A stretch of 38,322 nt of DNA from an uncultured Christensenella sp. (GTDB taxonomy: Bacteria; Bacillota; Clostridia; Christensenellales; Borkfalkiaceae), in assembly GCA_910577875.1 (NCBI GenBank), contig CAJTNY010000016.1, positions 1-38,322 of the forward strand, given 5' to 3'. Below the pieces are notes generated by a model. It was not told the origin of the DNA, ran no database searches, and worked only from the letters and a program-made list of their open reading frames with translations. Of the stretch, positions 1 through 9,500 are shown piece after piece (position 1 is the stretch's first letter; each line of letters begins with the position of its first letter). Position numbers and translations under genes: made by a program.

Positions 1-58
1 GGTTTTATTTTAAATCAAACGGAGTTTTTTTGTCTTGTTTATCGGTTAACCTCTTTTG

Positions 59-130
59 AACCACGCGACTATCGCGTGGTTTTCGTTATACAATAATAAG
101 CCGAGGACATAAATTTATTCCTCGGTTTTT
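59..130 (+). terminator. Tandem hairpins / plus-strand terminator
   Basis: Two hairpins lie before the first gene. The first (59-81) has a 10-bp stem, AACCACGCGA with TCGCGTGGTT, and a CTA triloop. The second (101-125) pairs CCGAGGA with TCCTCGG and is followed on the plus strand by TTTTT, so it looks like a rho-independent terminator for a plus-strand gene entering from the left. On the minus strand these hairpins follow the stop of the PII-like gene but have poor U-tracts. Bases 1-156 hold nothing else that I recognise. Confidence 0.6.
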
Positions 131-156
131 CTATCTATTATTACCAAATTAACTTA

Positions 157-519
157 CTATTCTTTTTCTGATTCTGATTTTTCTTCCTTCTTTTTCTCTG
201 TCTCGGAAGAAATATCGGCGGACAAGCCGACAACGTGATCGACAGCCATAGAAAAAGCAATTCCCTGCCCTTCGGATTTCAAACCTGCCGTCTTATAAAT
301 TGAATGCAGAACCTCATCTTTTATATCTTCAGGAACAAGAATTAATACTATTTCTTTATCGGGCTGAATTGTAATTTTAAAGTACTGTTCCGCCTCTTTA
401 TTGGCGGTGCCTTTCGCGTGAATAACCGTACCGCCTCTCGCGCCGACCTCTCTTGCCGCTTCCATAACGAGATCGGAATATCCCGCATTAACAATACATA
501 CAACTGCTTCGTAATTCAT
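157..519 (-). CDS. PII-like signalling protein, distal gene of DUF1538 operon
   Basis: A 120-residue protein of the PII (GlnB/GlnK-like) superfamily. The beta-alpha-beta start (YEAVVCIVNAGYSDLVMEAA), the central IVLILVPEDIKDEVLHSIYK segment and the GLKSEGQGIAFSMAVDHVVGL end follow the PII pattern. The SEGQG stretch stands where canonical PII has the nucleotide-binding TGxxGDG loop. The T-loop region is short, with no obvious uridylylation tyrosine, so this is a divergent PII-like protein. The last ~20 residues are a charged Lys/Glu tail. Its ATG directly follows the stop of the upstream gene (TAAATG), with GGAGG eight bases before it. By analogy with GlnK-AmtB it probably binds and gates the DUF1538 membrane protein encoded in the same operon; that role is inference. 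Confidence 0.8.
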   Translation of the reverse strand: MNYEAVVCIVNAGYSDLVMEAAREVGARGGTVIHAKGTANKEAEQYFKITIQPDKEIVLILVPEDIKDEVLHSIYKTAGLKSEGQGIAFSMAVDHVVGLSADISSETEKKKEEKSESEKE

Positions 520-975
520 TTATTTTTCCTCCCTGACCGACATTCTGTTATTGCTCAAAAATCTGAAAATCAGCGTACCTATTACGCTTGTAAGCGGAAC
601 AGAAAACGCGACGCCTTTACCGTCTTTTATGGTCTTAAACTTATATTCGAGCATACTTAACGCATTGCCAAGCATGTTTTGCTGTATAACGCTGAAAATT
701 ACGGCTTTTTCCGAATCCGCAAGACCGAGATAAACGAGCATTTTCGCGTCTGCGGTTCCTCTTCCGAATGCGGTTACCTGCATATTTACGTCAAACGACT
801 GCAACAAGTCGGTATAAAATTCTGCCTTTTTTTTATTGACTATCGTAACAAGAAGTTCAAGTTTGTTTGTAGTTACCGTATTCGGGTTTGTTTTATTTGC
901 GGATATTTTTTCTTTTTTTTCCGAAGATGTTTTTACCTTTCGTCTGCCGCGCGCTATATTGATTTTTTCAGTCAT
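520..975 (-). CDS. PII-like signalling protein with N-terminal basic extension
   Basis: A 151-residue PII-superfamily protein. The first ~38 residues are a Lys/Arg/Thr-rich, probably disordered extension. The PII-like core runs from LELLVTIVNKKKAEFYTDLL to KDGKGVAFSVPLTSVIGTL; the DGKGVAFSVP segment corresponds to the PII segment that closes the nucleotide site. It is clearly paralogous to the next gene but not redundant with it, since the middle region (AFGRGTADAKMLVYLGL) differs. It lies nine bases downstream of the DUF1538 gene, and its GGAG ribosome binding site overlaps that gene's stop. A cotranscribed membrane protein and two PII-like proteins suggest a regulated transporter. Ligand and target are unknown. 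Confidence 0.75.
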   Translation of the reverse strand: MTEKINIARGRRKVKTSSEKKEKISANKTNPNTVTTNKLELLVTIVNKKKAEFYTDLLQSFDVNMQVTAFGRGTADAKMLVYLGLADSEKAVIFSVIQQNMLGNALSMLEYKFKTIKDGKGVAFSVPLTSVIGTLIFRFLSNNRMSVREEK

Positions 976-984
976 AGCGTTCTC

Positions 985-2490
985 CTATTTAAAATAAATA
1001 ATTTGCTCGTCGTCTGCGGAAAGAATTCGCTTCATTACGAGCTTTGTCCGAACTTTAGCCGTCATAACGGCTTTAAAGCCGAGAATCTGTATCGTTATCA
1101 ACGGCGTCATAGCAACCATTGCAACCACGCCGAACGCATCTGTAAGCACGTTTCCGCCTATTGCCCCACAAGCACCGACCACAAGCGGAAGAATAAAACT
1201 CGAAGTAAGCGGTCCGCTTGCAACGCCGCCCGAATCAAACGCTATAGCCGTATAAATTTTAGGGACGAAGAACGAAAGTCCGAGCGATATGAGATAACCG
1301 GGGATAAGATAATACAAAATAGAGAAACCGAACAGCATACGTATCATCGACAACCCAATAGAAATTCCGACCGCGACGGAGAGCGCGATTAACATTTCGA
1401 GCTTCTTTACTCCACCCCCCGTAACTTCTTCGACTTGTTTATTGAGAACGTGTACCGCAGGTTCGGCAAGGACAACCACCATACCGATAACAAAACCGAA
1501 AATAACGAGAAAAATTTCGTTAAACTCTGCCAGTTTCTGACCGAGTTTGTATCCTATCGGCAAAAATCCAACAGTTACCGCAACAAGAAAAATAATCAGT
1601 CCGACAAAAGTATATGCTATTCCTATACCTATCTGAATCAATCTTGTCTTGGGAAGTTTAAGAATCGTAAACTGCAAGATAAAGAAAAAAGCAACAATAA
1701 GTCCGAGAGCCAGAGCAACGCTCGTAAGATTATCGAGAACAATGTTTCCGAGTTTGACAAGACTTTCGCTGACCGTTGGATAAACTTCGGGTTCCGCGTT
1801 GCCTCCCGTAAATAAAAACAATATCATTACGGCAATCATAGGTCCGATTGAACAGAGCGCGATAAGCCCGAAACTGTTCTCGTTTGCATCGCGTCCGCCT
1901 ATTGTCGACGAAATACCGAAACCGAGTGCCATTATAAAAGGTACTGTTATGGGACCTGTCGTAACTCCGCCTGAATCAAACGACAGAGGAACAAAATCAG
2001 TCAAACCGCTGTCAATTATTATTGCGGTTACGGCAAACATCATAAGATAAAAAAACATCAAAAGCGCGGATAAGTTAATATGAAAAACTATCTTGGTAAC
2101 GGCGATTACCAAAAACAATCCGACACCTATTCCTACGGGAATTATTATTATCCATATATTGTTTTCACTAATTTGTTTTGCTAGAACGGTCAAATCGGGC
2201 TCGGCAATAGTTACAAGCACACCCAAAATAAAACATACCGATAACAGTATCGTAAGTTTTTTCGACTTTGTTAATCCCGTTCCGACGTGTTCGCCCATAG
2301 GCGTCATTGCCAAATCCGCGCCGAGATTAAATAAACTGATTCCAAAAATAAGAAAAACCGCACAAACCGCAAAAGTTACGATTTCCTGCACTTCAAAACC
2401 AAAAATCGGCATTAAAATAAGTACAATAGCCGTAACGGGCAGTACCGATATTGCAGATTCTTTAAGCTTAGCAAGTAATATTTTTCGCAT
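985..2490 (-). CDS. DUF1538 family polytopic membrane protein (internal duplication)
   Basis: A 501-residue, very hydrophobic membrane protein with many transmembrane segments. It is built of two homologous halves, each carrying the same two signatures: AEPDLTVL then FDSGGVTTGPIT in the first half, AEPAVHVL then FDSGGVASGPLT in the second. This duplicated arrangement is what I know as the DUF1538 family. An inverted- or tandem-repeat transporter with the FDSGGV loops lining a substrate path is a reasonable inference; the substrate is not known. It is the first gene of an operon with two PII-like genes. A promoter fits upstream: TTGTAA, 17 bases, TATGAT. The ribosome binding site (GGTG) is weak. 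Confidence 0.85.
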   Translation of the reverse strand: MRKILLAKLKESAISVLPVTAIVLILMPIFGFEVQEIVTFAVCAVFLIFGISLFNLGADLAMTPMGEHVGTGLTKSKKLTILLSVCFILGVLVTIAEPDLTVLAKQISENNIWIIIIPVGIGVGLFLVIAVTKIVFHINLSALLMFFYLMMFAVTAIIIDSGLTDFVPLSFDSGGVTTGPITVPFIMALGFGISSTIGGRDANENSFGLIALCSIGPMIAVMILFLFTGGNAEPEVYPTVSESLVKLGNIVLDNLTSVALALGLIVAFFFILQFTILKLPKTRLIQIGIGIAYTFVGLIIFLVAVTVGFLPIGYKLGQKLAEFNEIFLVIFGFVIGMVVVLAEPAVHVLNKQVEEVTGGGVKKLEMLIALSVAVGISIGLSMIRMLFGFSILYYLIPGYLISLGLSFFVPKIYTAIAFDSGGVASGPLTSSFILPLVVGACGAIGGNVLTDAFGVVAMVAMTPLITIQILGFKAVMTAKVRTKLVMKRILSADDEQIIYFK

Positions 2491-2528
2491 ATTTTCACCG
2501 TAAGTTTCGCTAAAACACGATATTAATT

Positions 2529-2557
2529 ATCATAACATAAATAAATTTATTTTACAA
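2529..2557 (-). promoter_or_regulatory. Promoter of DUF1538-PII operon
   Basis: Minus strand: -35 TTGTAA (2552-2557), 17-base spacer, -10 TATGAT (2529-2534). The predicted start gives a leader of about 30 bases. Nothing else that looks like a regulatory element is visible here. Confidence 0.6.
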
Positions 2558-2574
2558 CATAAGTCGATGATTAT

Positions 2575-3805
2575 TTAAATTTCGACACGTTTCCAAGTAT
2601 AATCGCAATAGCTGACCAATGCTCTACAAGCCGAAATCACATCCATTAAAACTTTTTGAGATATTGCGCCTTTATACACGTCTTCCGAATATAATCCCCA
2701 GCCTTCCGTATTTATGAATTCGACTTCGTTAAGCTCGCATCCGTCAAACGCTCTTACTTCGATTTCCGTCACCGATGCAGGAACGGTTACTCTCTTTATA
2801 AATTTGCAACCGCTGAACGCTTGCGGAGCAATAGCCGTAACGGGAAGTCCTCTATATTCCGACGGAATAATCAATTCGGTATCGGTAAACGTACCTATAC
2901 CGACAACCGTATATGACAAGCCGTCAACGCTAAAATAATCGAGTTCGTTTGTCTGTTCCTTTTCATAACCGCAAACAGAACAAATGTTTCCGCTCCATTC
3001 ATGAGGCAGACCCGTCTTAGCGTCACCGCAAACTTCGCATATTTCCCTGTGCGATTCTGTATCGATTTGAAGTTTATAGCTGTGCCCCGACGAATTTAAA
3101 GAGCGTGTTTGAGTATGGTTTTTATCGCGCGAACAAACACGCATTTCAATTCCGTATTCAACACAAGTCGGTGCCTTTATCTGCGTCCATTCACTGAAAT
3201 CGTGAGTGAGCGCTGGAATAATTTCTCTATCTAATTCCGCATTACACCTTTTCACATACTTTAATTTTAATTCCGTCTGTTTCACAGTCGGGTTTTTCGG
3301 CAACAAGCCATTCACTCTCAATATGTTCGAAAGCGTCAATTTGCCTTGTTTCGGTAAAAGAACAATCACGAAGACAAACGCGGGTTTCAGAGCCCTTATC
3401 GGTACAAGACGGTTCGACGGTTACGCTCCAATCCCCGAATTCGTGACCGAGCGCAGGTTTTTCGACATAATCGGAAAAATCACAGCGCGTACAATCGCTG
3501 TATTTCTCCCAACCGATATTTAAACAATCCGCCCGTTTGGCTTCGTGAAAGATATAATCGTGACCGAGAGAATTTATAACTTCGGACTGTTTATCGCCGC
3601 ATATACAGACGCGCTCGCGTTTTCCTTCTTCGGTGCAATCAGGAATTTTTACAGTGGTCCATCCGCCGTACGTATGAATATGCCCGACGTCGTTTCCGCT
3701 GTTTCCTGCGCCGTAATTATCTTTGCAGGACGGCAAAATTACGGAACAGAATATCAGGCAGATTACGGAAACCGCAGTATAGATTTTTATTGAAAATTTC
3801 TTCAT
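2575..3805 (-). pseudogene. Frameshifted lipoprotein with Cys-repeat and BspA-type LRR domains
   Basis: Two overlapping frames (3242-3805 and 2575-3369) together make one protein. The first begins with a lipoprotein signal (positively charged start, hydrophobic core, lipobox LPSC). It continues with ~45-residue repeats of the form P-x-C-x4-G...V-C-x2/3-C...GH-x4-W, known from surface proteins of gut Clostridia. The pattern breaks at VCEKV-stop and resumes in the +1 frame at RCNAELD, with the same repeat register. One extra base within GAAAAGG (3247-3253) explains this. After about five repeats comes a leucine-rich BspA-like segment (LIIPSEYRGLPVTAIAPQAF, then a second copy). Intact, it would be ~400 residues, exported and lipid-anchored. 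Decay, an assembly error and phase variation are all possible; no classical slippery site is seen. Confidence 0.75.
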
Positions 3806-3814
3806 TAGTTATTT

Positions 3815-3848
3815 AAAAAATCAAGGCAAAGCCTTAAAAAGCTTTGCC
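3815..3848 (-). terminator. Terminator after the Cys-cluster protein gene
   Basis: On the minus strand GGCAAAGC pairs with GCTTTGCC (3825-3848), followed by TTGATTTTTT. It separates the unknown 189-residue gene from the frameshifted lipoprotein gene. Confidence 0.75.
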
Positions 3849-3862
3849 CGCATAATTTTTGT

Positions 3863-4432
3863 TTAAATCTTTTTTCTTGCAACTGCAATCCTTATTTTAC
3901 GGTTGACGGGCTTATGAATAGGTTCGCGTACAAGCACAGCCTCTTCTGATGTTGTATTTAAAGACTCTTCAACCGCAACTGTTTCCTGCACGGCAGGCTG
4001 TTCGTTAATAAACAGTTCAGCTTTTTTTTCCGCTTCGTCCTCTGCGCGGGACTCTTCTTCAACAGCCGAAACCGTGGCGATTTCTTTCTCTGCACAATCC
4101 TTCGAAACTTCATACATTTCCGACAGTCCACAAACAACAGAAGGCTGAGAAAAAATTTTATTTTCCGCAGTAGTAACGGGTTTTGCATCGATTTCGATAC
4201 GCATACCTTCGGACTTCTTCATATTGACATATGCGAGTGCGCATGGATAAATGCTTGTTTTTTTACAGCCTCGGCAAAAAGGAGCATACATACCGCAAAG
4301 ATCAAAACCGCTAATCAAGCTGTTTTTGTATTTATCCGCATCTATTACCAATTGAATTTTTTCAAGATTTTCTTTGCTCAGCTTTTCAGGCATCGAATTT
4401 AAAAGCTGCAATAGCGCGTTGCTGTCCCACAT
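3863..4432 (-). CDS. Unknown protein with four-cysteine cluster
   Basis: A 189-residue protein I do not recognise. The N-terminal ~40 residues look helical. They are followed by a cluster with cysteines at positions 46, 53, 56 and 64 (C-x6-C-x2-C-x7-C, context DLCGMYAPFCRGC), which could bind zinc or an iron-sulfur cluster. From residue ~100 the sequence is low-complexity and rich in Glu, Ala and Val, ending in a basic tail (NRKIRIAVARKKI). No signal peptide or membrane segment is visible. The start is supported by GGAG seven bases before the ATG and a TATAAT-like box further upstream. It appears monocistronic, with its own terminator. Confidence 0.7.
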   Translation of the reverse strand: MWDSNALLQLLNSMPEKLSKENLEKIQLVIDADKYKNSLISGFDLCGMYAPFCRGCKKTSIYPCALAYVNMKKSEGMRIEIDAKPVTTAENKIFSQPSVVCGLSEMYEVSKDCAEKEIATVSAVEEESRAEDEAEKKAELFINEQPAVQETVAVEESLNTTSEEAVLVREPIHKPVNRKIRIAVARKKI

Positions 4433-4496
4433 AAATTTTCTCCAATATAATTTATTTTATTATAATATAAAAATACGGAAATATCAAGTATTATAA

Positions 4497-5420
4497 TTAA
4501 ATTTCTTTCACGGTAAGCGAGGAAAGAATTTCCTCGTATTTGTCTTTTGTGAAAGAAATGCTGTCCGGCAATGTTACGGACGCAGTTCCGCCCGCAACCC
4601 CGCAACGGAGAACCTCCTGCATAGAGCCGCCTTTAATAAGCGCGTTCGTTGCCGCAGCCAACATTCCGTCACCTGCGCCTACCGTCGAATTCATAGCGAC
4701 ATTTACGCTTTTACAATAATAATTCTTACTGCCGTCCGTAATAACCGCCCCGAGTTTTCCGAGAGAAAGCAATACATATTCAGCGCCTTTATCCAAGATT
4801 TCACGGCAACCTTCTAACATATCGGTTTTTGAAACGATTTTTCTTTTTAACGTCCGCTCTAATTCATCGAGGTTGGGTTTTACTAGCTTAACTCCGCATT
4901 TTAACGCTTCAATCAACCTGTCGCCTTCCGTATCAGCTATTTTTACAACTGAAAGCGGCACGGCTTTCAACACTTTGTAATAGAAATCGGGTGTCATACC
5001 TTTCGCAAGGCTTCCCGAAATTACTATTCCGTCGCATTTTAACGCAATATGCGATACGAGACGAATCAGTTCTTCCTGTTTTTCCGAAGAAACCTCGGGA
5101 CTTACGTCATCGACTTCGGTAAGCATCGACCTGCGGTCTATTATTTTAAAATTTTCGCGAACCCGACCCTTGTTCCATACAAATTTGTACGGAATTCCTT
5201 CGCGGTGCAATTCGTGCTCGAACTGCGTACCGTTTTCCTCATACATAAATCCCGTTGCGAAAACGTCCGCTTTCAATCTCGCAAGACCGACCGCAACATT
5301 TAAAGCTTTTCCCGTATAAAACGTTTTTTTGCTTATAATTTTATTTGACATTCCCACGCCCAAAGATTCGACTTCCATATTAACATCTATACAGGGACTG
5401 GGACAAACGGTTAAAATCAT
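4497..5420 (-). CDS. PfkB-family hexose-phosphate kinase (1-phosphofructokinase-like)
   Basis: A 307-residue ribokinase-fold kinase of the 1-phosphofructokinase/tagatose-6-phosphate kinase group. The start MILTVCPSPCIDVNME replaces the usual TxNPAxD motif. GSLAKGMTPDFYY corresponds to GSLPxG. The C-terminal STVGAGDGMLAA is the PfkB signature with the catalytic aspartate and anion hole. The usual GGKGxNVA substrate motif appears as YTGKALNVA, so sugar specificity is uncertain. It would phosphorylate a sugar phosphate with ATP in the cytoplasm. No PTS or repressor gene lies beside it, unlike classic fru operons. AAGGA precedes the ATG, and a terminator separates it from pfkA, so expression is probably independent. 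Confidence 0.8.
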   Translation of the reverse strand: MILTVCPSPCIDVNMEVESLGVGMSNKIISKKTFYTGKALNVAVGLARLKADVFATGFMYEENGTQFEHELHREGIPYKFVWNKGRVRENFKIIDRRSMLTEVDDVSPEVSSEKQEELIRLVSHIALKCDGIVISGSLAKGMTPDFYYKVLKAVPLSVVKIADTEGDRLIEALKCGVKLVKPNLDELERTLKRKIVSKTDMLEGCREILDKGAEYVLLSLGKLGAVITDGSKNYYCKSVNVAMNSTVGAGDGMLAAATNALIKGGSMQEVLRCGVAGGTASVTLPDSISFTKDKYEEILSSLTVKEI

Positions 5421-5450
5421 TTATTATTTCCTTATCATATTTATCGCATT

Positions 5451-5478
5451 AAAAAAGCCGCTGTTTAACAGGCGGCTT
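5451..5478 (-). terminator. Terminator after pfkA
   Basis: Minus strand hairpin AAGCCGCC...GCGGCTT with an inner TGTT/AACA pairing, followed by TTTTTT. It lies between the pfkA stop and the PfkB-type kinase gene. Confidence 0.75.
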
Positions 5479-5489
5479 TATATACGCTG

Positions 5490-6452
5490 TTACATTGAAA
5501 TCATTTGAAGCGTTTCATACAATTCATAATTGAATTTCTTTTTCATGCTCACGGCTTCGATTATATCCAAATCGATGATTTCGTTTTTATGTATTCCGAC
5601 TACTCTGTTGCCTATTCCTTCGTTTAAAAGACGAACGGCTTTATTTCCGAACTGCGCCGCCAGCATTCTGTCAGCCATTGTCGGAGAACCGCCGCGCTGT
5701 ATATGTCCGATAGACGTGGGACGAACCGAATACGTCGTAACCGACTGCAACTGCTTTGCGAATTCATCGGCGGAACATACCCCTTCGGCTACTACTACAA
5801 TATTAGAGTGCTTACCGTTTGCACGCGAACGGTTAATCTTCATTACTATATCGTCAAGATCGAAAACGACTTCGGGAACGACGATTATTTCGGCGCCGCT
5901 CGCAATACCTGCGTATAACGCAATATCGCCGCAACGCCTGCCCATAACTTCAACTACTGAAATTCTTTCGTGCGAAGTCATTGTATCGCGCAGTTTATTT
6001 ATAACGTCTATACAAGTATTTACAGCCGTATCGAAACCGAGAGTATAATCTGTATATTCTAGGTCGTTGTCGATAGTGCCCGGGATACCGATAGTCGGAA
6101 TACCGTAATCTTCGGACAGACATTTTGCTCCTCTGAAAGAGCCGTCACCGCCGATAACGACAAGACCCTCGATTCCCCTTGCTTCAAGCGTTTTGACAGC
6201 TTTTTTCTGTCCCGCTTTCGTAAGCATTTCCAAACATCTTGCGGTTCTGAGTTTGGTTCCGCCTCTTTGGACTATATCCGAAACCGAACGCATTTCCATC
6301 GAAACCATTTCATCGTCTATAAGTCCCTGGTAACCGCGTTCTATTCCGTAAACTTCAATTCCGTAATAAAGCGCGGTACGGACTACCGCTCTTATGCACG
6401 CGTTCATACCGGGAGCGTCGCCGCCGCTGGTTAACAAGCCTATTCTCTTCAT
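5490..6452 (-). CDS. pfkA: ATP-dependent 6-phosphofructokinase
   Basis: A 320-residue bacterial PfkA, full length for the family. It converts fructose 6-phosphate and ATP to fructose 1,6-bisphosphate, the committed step of glycolysis. Visible motifs are LLTSGGDAPGMNA at the N-terminus (ATP site), GGDGSFRGAK at ~101-110 (Gly after GGD fits ATP rather than pyrophosphate use), PGTIDND at ~124-130 with the catalytic Asp, and VMGRRCGD at ~169-176 for substrate and effector contacts. GGAGG five bases before the ATG fixes the start. It has an ~80-base leader behind a TATAAT box (6532-6537). No pyk follows, although pfkA-pyk pairs are common in Bacillota. Confidence 0.97.
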   Translation of the reverse strand: MKRIGLLTSGGDAPGMNACIRAVVRTALYYGIEVYGIERGYQGLIDDEMVSMEMRSVSDIVQRGGTKLRTARCLEMLTKAGQKKAVKTLEARGIEGLVVIGGDGSFRGAKCLSEDYGIPTIGIPGTIDNDLEYTDYTLGFDTAVNTCIDVINKLRDTMTSHERISVVEVMGRRCGDIALYAGIASGAEIIVVPEVVFDLDDIVMKINRSRANGKHSNIVVVAEGVCSADEFAKQLQSVTTYSVRPTSIGHIQRGGSPTMADRMLAAQFGNKAVRLLNEGIGNRVVGIHKNEIIDLDIIEAVSMKKKFNYELYETLQMISM

Positions 6453-6531
6453 AAATACCTCCGCTTGAATACGCCGTTCACGCTAAGCCCCCTTCGCCGC
6501 AATGAACATTATTACATCATTCCTAAATTAT

Positions 6532-6560
6532 ATTATAACAGAGTAATTTTGAAAATACAA
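6532..6560 (-). promoter_or_regulatory. Candidate pfkA promoter
   Basis: Minus strand TATAAT (6532-6537) with a weak -35 (TTGTAT) 17 bases upstream, in the gap after dnaE. It implies an ~80-base leader rich in G in its middle. I see no recognised riboswitch in that leader. Confidence 0.45.
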
Positions 6561-6577
6561 CAATTTTAATAAAATTT

Positions 6578-9500
6578 TTAAGTTTTATCTACTAACTTAA
6601 TATCTTCCTTTTCGATAAACGCGCAAAGTTCCGCTAAAAGCCCTCTGCAATAATTTACGCCCGACGGTAGCTTATAACGCTTATCCCCTCTTACGATTTT
6701 ACAGACCGTTTCACCTTCGTAATTAGAAAGCATACCGATAAACTCGTCAAAAGTTTCGTCGTCGAGTTTTCCCGCATTCAGCCACAACACGGCTTGTTCA
6801 CGCTTTACAGCGACTCCATCCGACGGCGCGCCGATTTTCGAAGAATCGGGAACGGCAATATCGTCCACGATAAGAGAAATTCCTTTTTCCGCATCAACGT
6901 CAAGTTTGCCTTTAACTTTTACTATTTTGTCGCAGGCTATTTCGCCTTTGAATTTTTCATAGGCACCAGGAAAGCAAACGCACTCCATACTACCATAAAC
7001 ATCTTCAACGGTCATAAAAGCCATATAATTGCCCGTGCGTTTCGTCATTGTACGCCTGAAAGAAGATATTATTCCTGCCATAGTAATACGCATACCGTCT
7101 GTAACGCGATTATAAGTACGATTTCCTTCTTCATCTTCGACATAATCGTCAAGAAACGAACAATCGAACGTACAATCGGGAAACGCATGCATAAACTTTT
7201 CGAACGGGTGTCCGCTTACGTATACGCCTAACACCAACTTTTCTTTGGAAAGTTTTTCGTTCAGTTCGTATTCGGGTATATCGGGATAAACAACGTCAAG
7301 CTTCTCCTCTTCGAGAATATCGCCGAATAAACTCATCTGCGCACTGCTGCGTTGTTTGCTTATAGTTTTCGCTCTCGAACATAGCTGTTCGTATACCAAA
7401 GCAAGCCGCGAACGATTGACTCCCATTTCATCGAAAGCGCCTGCGAATATCAAGCCCTCGACAAGCCTTGAATTAAGAACGCTTATGCAACGCGATACGA
7501 AATCGGGAAAATCTCTGAATTTTCCGTTTTTATTTCTTTCTTCGATTATCGTATCCACGACAGCCTGTCCCGCACCTTTCAGCGCAGAAAGCCCGAAACG
7601 AACGCCATCGTTTTCTACTGTAAATACGGTTTTACTTTTATTTATGTCGGGCGGAAAAACTTTGTAACCTTTTTCTTTTAAATAAATAACGTATTTGGTA
7701 ATTTCGTCTATTTTATTGAGACGGTTATTCAAAAGTGCGCAAATGAATTCTTTACAGTAATATCTTTTCAGCCAGGCAGTCTGATATGCAAGAACCGCAT
7801 AAGCAGCCGCGTGCGACTTGTTGAATGCATATGAAGCAAACCCTTCCATATCGCCGAAAATTTTATTCGCAACTTCCGCGGAAATACCGTTGTTCACACA
7901 ACCTTTTATTTCGCTGCCGTTTATGTCGCTTATACCGCCGTTTATAAATTTCTCTTTCTGCGCCATAAGGGTCTTTTTATCTTTTTTACCCATTGCGCGC
8001 CTTACCAAATCCGCTTCACCGAGAGAAAAACCCGCAAGGAACTGAAAAATCTGCATTACCTGTTCCTGATATACGGGGATACCGTAAGTGACCTTTAAAA
8101 TCTGCTCTTCGGCTGCGCAGTCGTAAGCAATCTGCTCGGCGCCGTGTTTTCTGTTGCAGAACGAATCTATAAATTTCATAGGACCGGGACGGTAAAGCGA
8201 AACTCCCGCTATAAGGTCTTCAAGGCAGTCAGGTTTGAGCTGCTTCATAAAGCGCTTCATTCCCCCCGCTTCGAGCTGGAACACCCCGTCCGTATCGCCG
8301 TCGGAAATAAGCCCGTATGCGCCAGCGTCGTTGTAGCCGATTTTATTGAAATCGATTTCCCTGTTAAAGTCTTCTTTTATATATTGGATACATTTCTGTA
8401 TATCCGTCAAAGTCACGAGCGCAAGGAAGTCCATTTTCAGCATTCCGAGCGATTCGATTTCCTTTGCGACAAACTGGGTAGTTACATCTTCGCCATTTCT
8501 CGAAAGCGGAACGTTATCCGCAATTCTTTTCTGACAAATAACAACTCCGGCAGCGTGAATACCCGTCTGGCGCGGCATCCCTTCTATTTTCAAGGCCATA
8601 TCTATAACGCGGTGCAACGCTTCGTCGTTTTCGTAAATTTCGCAAAATTCCGCGTTTCTCGCCGCTTTAAGTTCGTTCAGTTTGCTTTCGAGCTCCGATT
8701 TCTTGTCTTCGTCTGTTTCCGCATCAAATTTTTTCTTAGCTCCGTCAATGCGTCTGCCGAGCAAATCGCCTATCGAAGTTTTACCGTCCATTATTTTAGT
8801 CAGTCTGTCGGTTTCGGAATACGGAACGCGCATAACTCTGCCGACGTCTTTTACGGAGTTCTTTGCAGCCATCGTACCGAAAGTTACTATCTGACAGACA
8901 TTCTCCGCTCCGTATTTACGGCGGACGTACTCTATCGTTTCCTCGCGTCTGTCCGTACAAAAGTCAATATCGAAGTCCGGCATAGATACCCTGTCCGGAT
9001 TGAGAAAACGCTCGAACAGCAAATCGTATTTAAGCGGTTCGACGTCGGTAATTCCTATGGAATAAGCAACTATCGAACTGACGCCAGAACCGCGCCCGGG
9101 ACCGACGGGAATTCCCTGCTCTTTCGACCAGTTGATAAAATCCCAGACCACAAGATAATAATCCGCATAACCCATACCGCAAATTATACCGAGTTCGTAT
9201 TCCGCCCTGTCAAGCTCGCGTTGCGTTGGGGTTCCGTAACGCTTTACGAGCCCTTCGCTCGTAAGACGGCGCAAATATTGCTCCGCAGTACTCCCGTCGG
9301 GCGGAGCGTAAGTCGGAATAAGCGAATTATCCTTTACGGGGTAACCCTTTTTGTTTAGATTGAACGCAGGTTCTGTAACCTTATCGGCTATAACGCGCGT
9401 ATTTGCTATCGCCTGAGGATGATTGGGAAAAAGCGCAGCCATTTCATCGCCCGTTTTAAAATAAAACTCATCCGTCGAAAATTTCATTCGTTTCGGATCG

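Noticed and set aside
679..1392. A plus-strand open frame over the PII-like and DUF1538 genes
   Set aside because: Its composition is that of an antisense shadow, and the minus-strand proteins have clear family motifs.
3242..3260. Programmed +1 ribosomal frameshift in the lipoprotein gene
   Set aside because: No slow codon or stimulator arrangement was recognised, and the shift falls within a repetitive surface protein where mutation or assembly error is simpler. Kept as a pseudogene call only.
8144..9358. A 404-codon open frame on the plus strand inside dnaE
   Set aside because: It is antisense to strongly conserved polymerase motifs, and its translation is rich in Phe, Arg and Tyr without any domain. 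Long antisense frames are expected here from codon bias.
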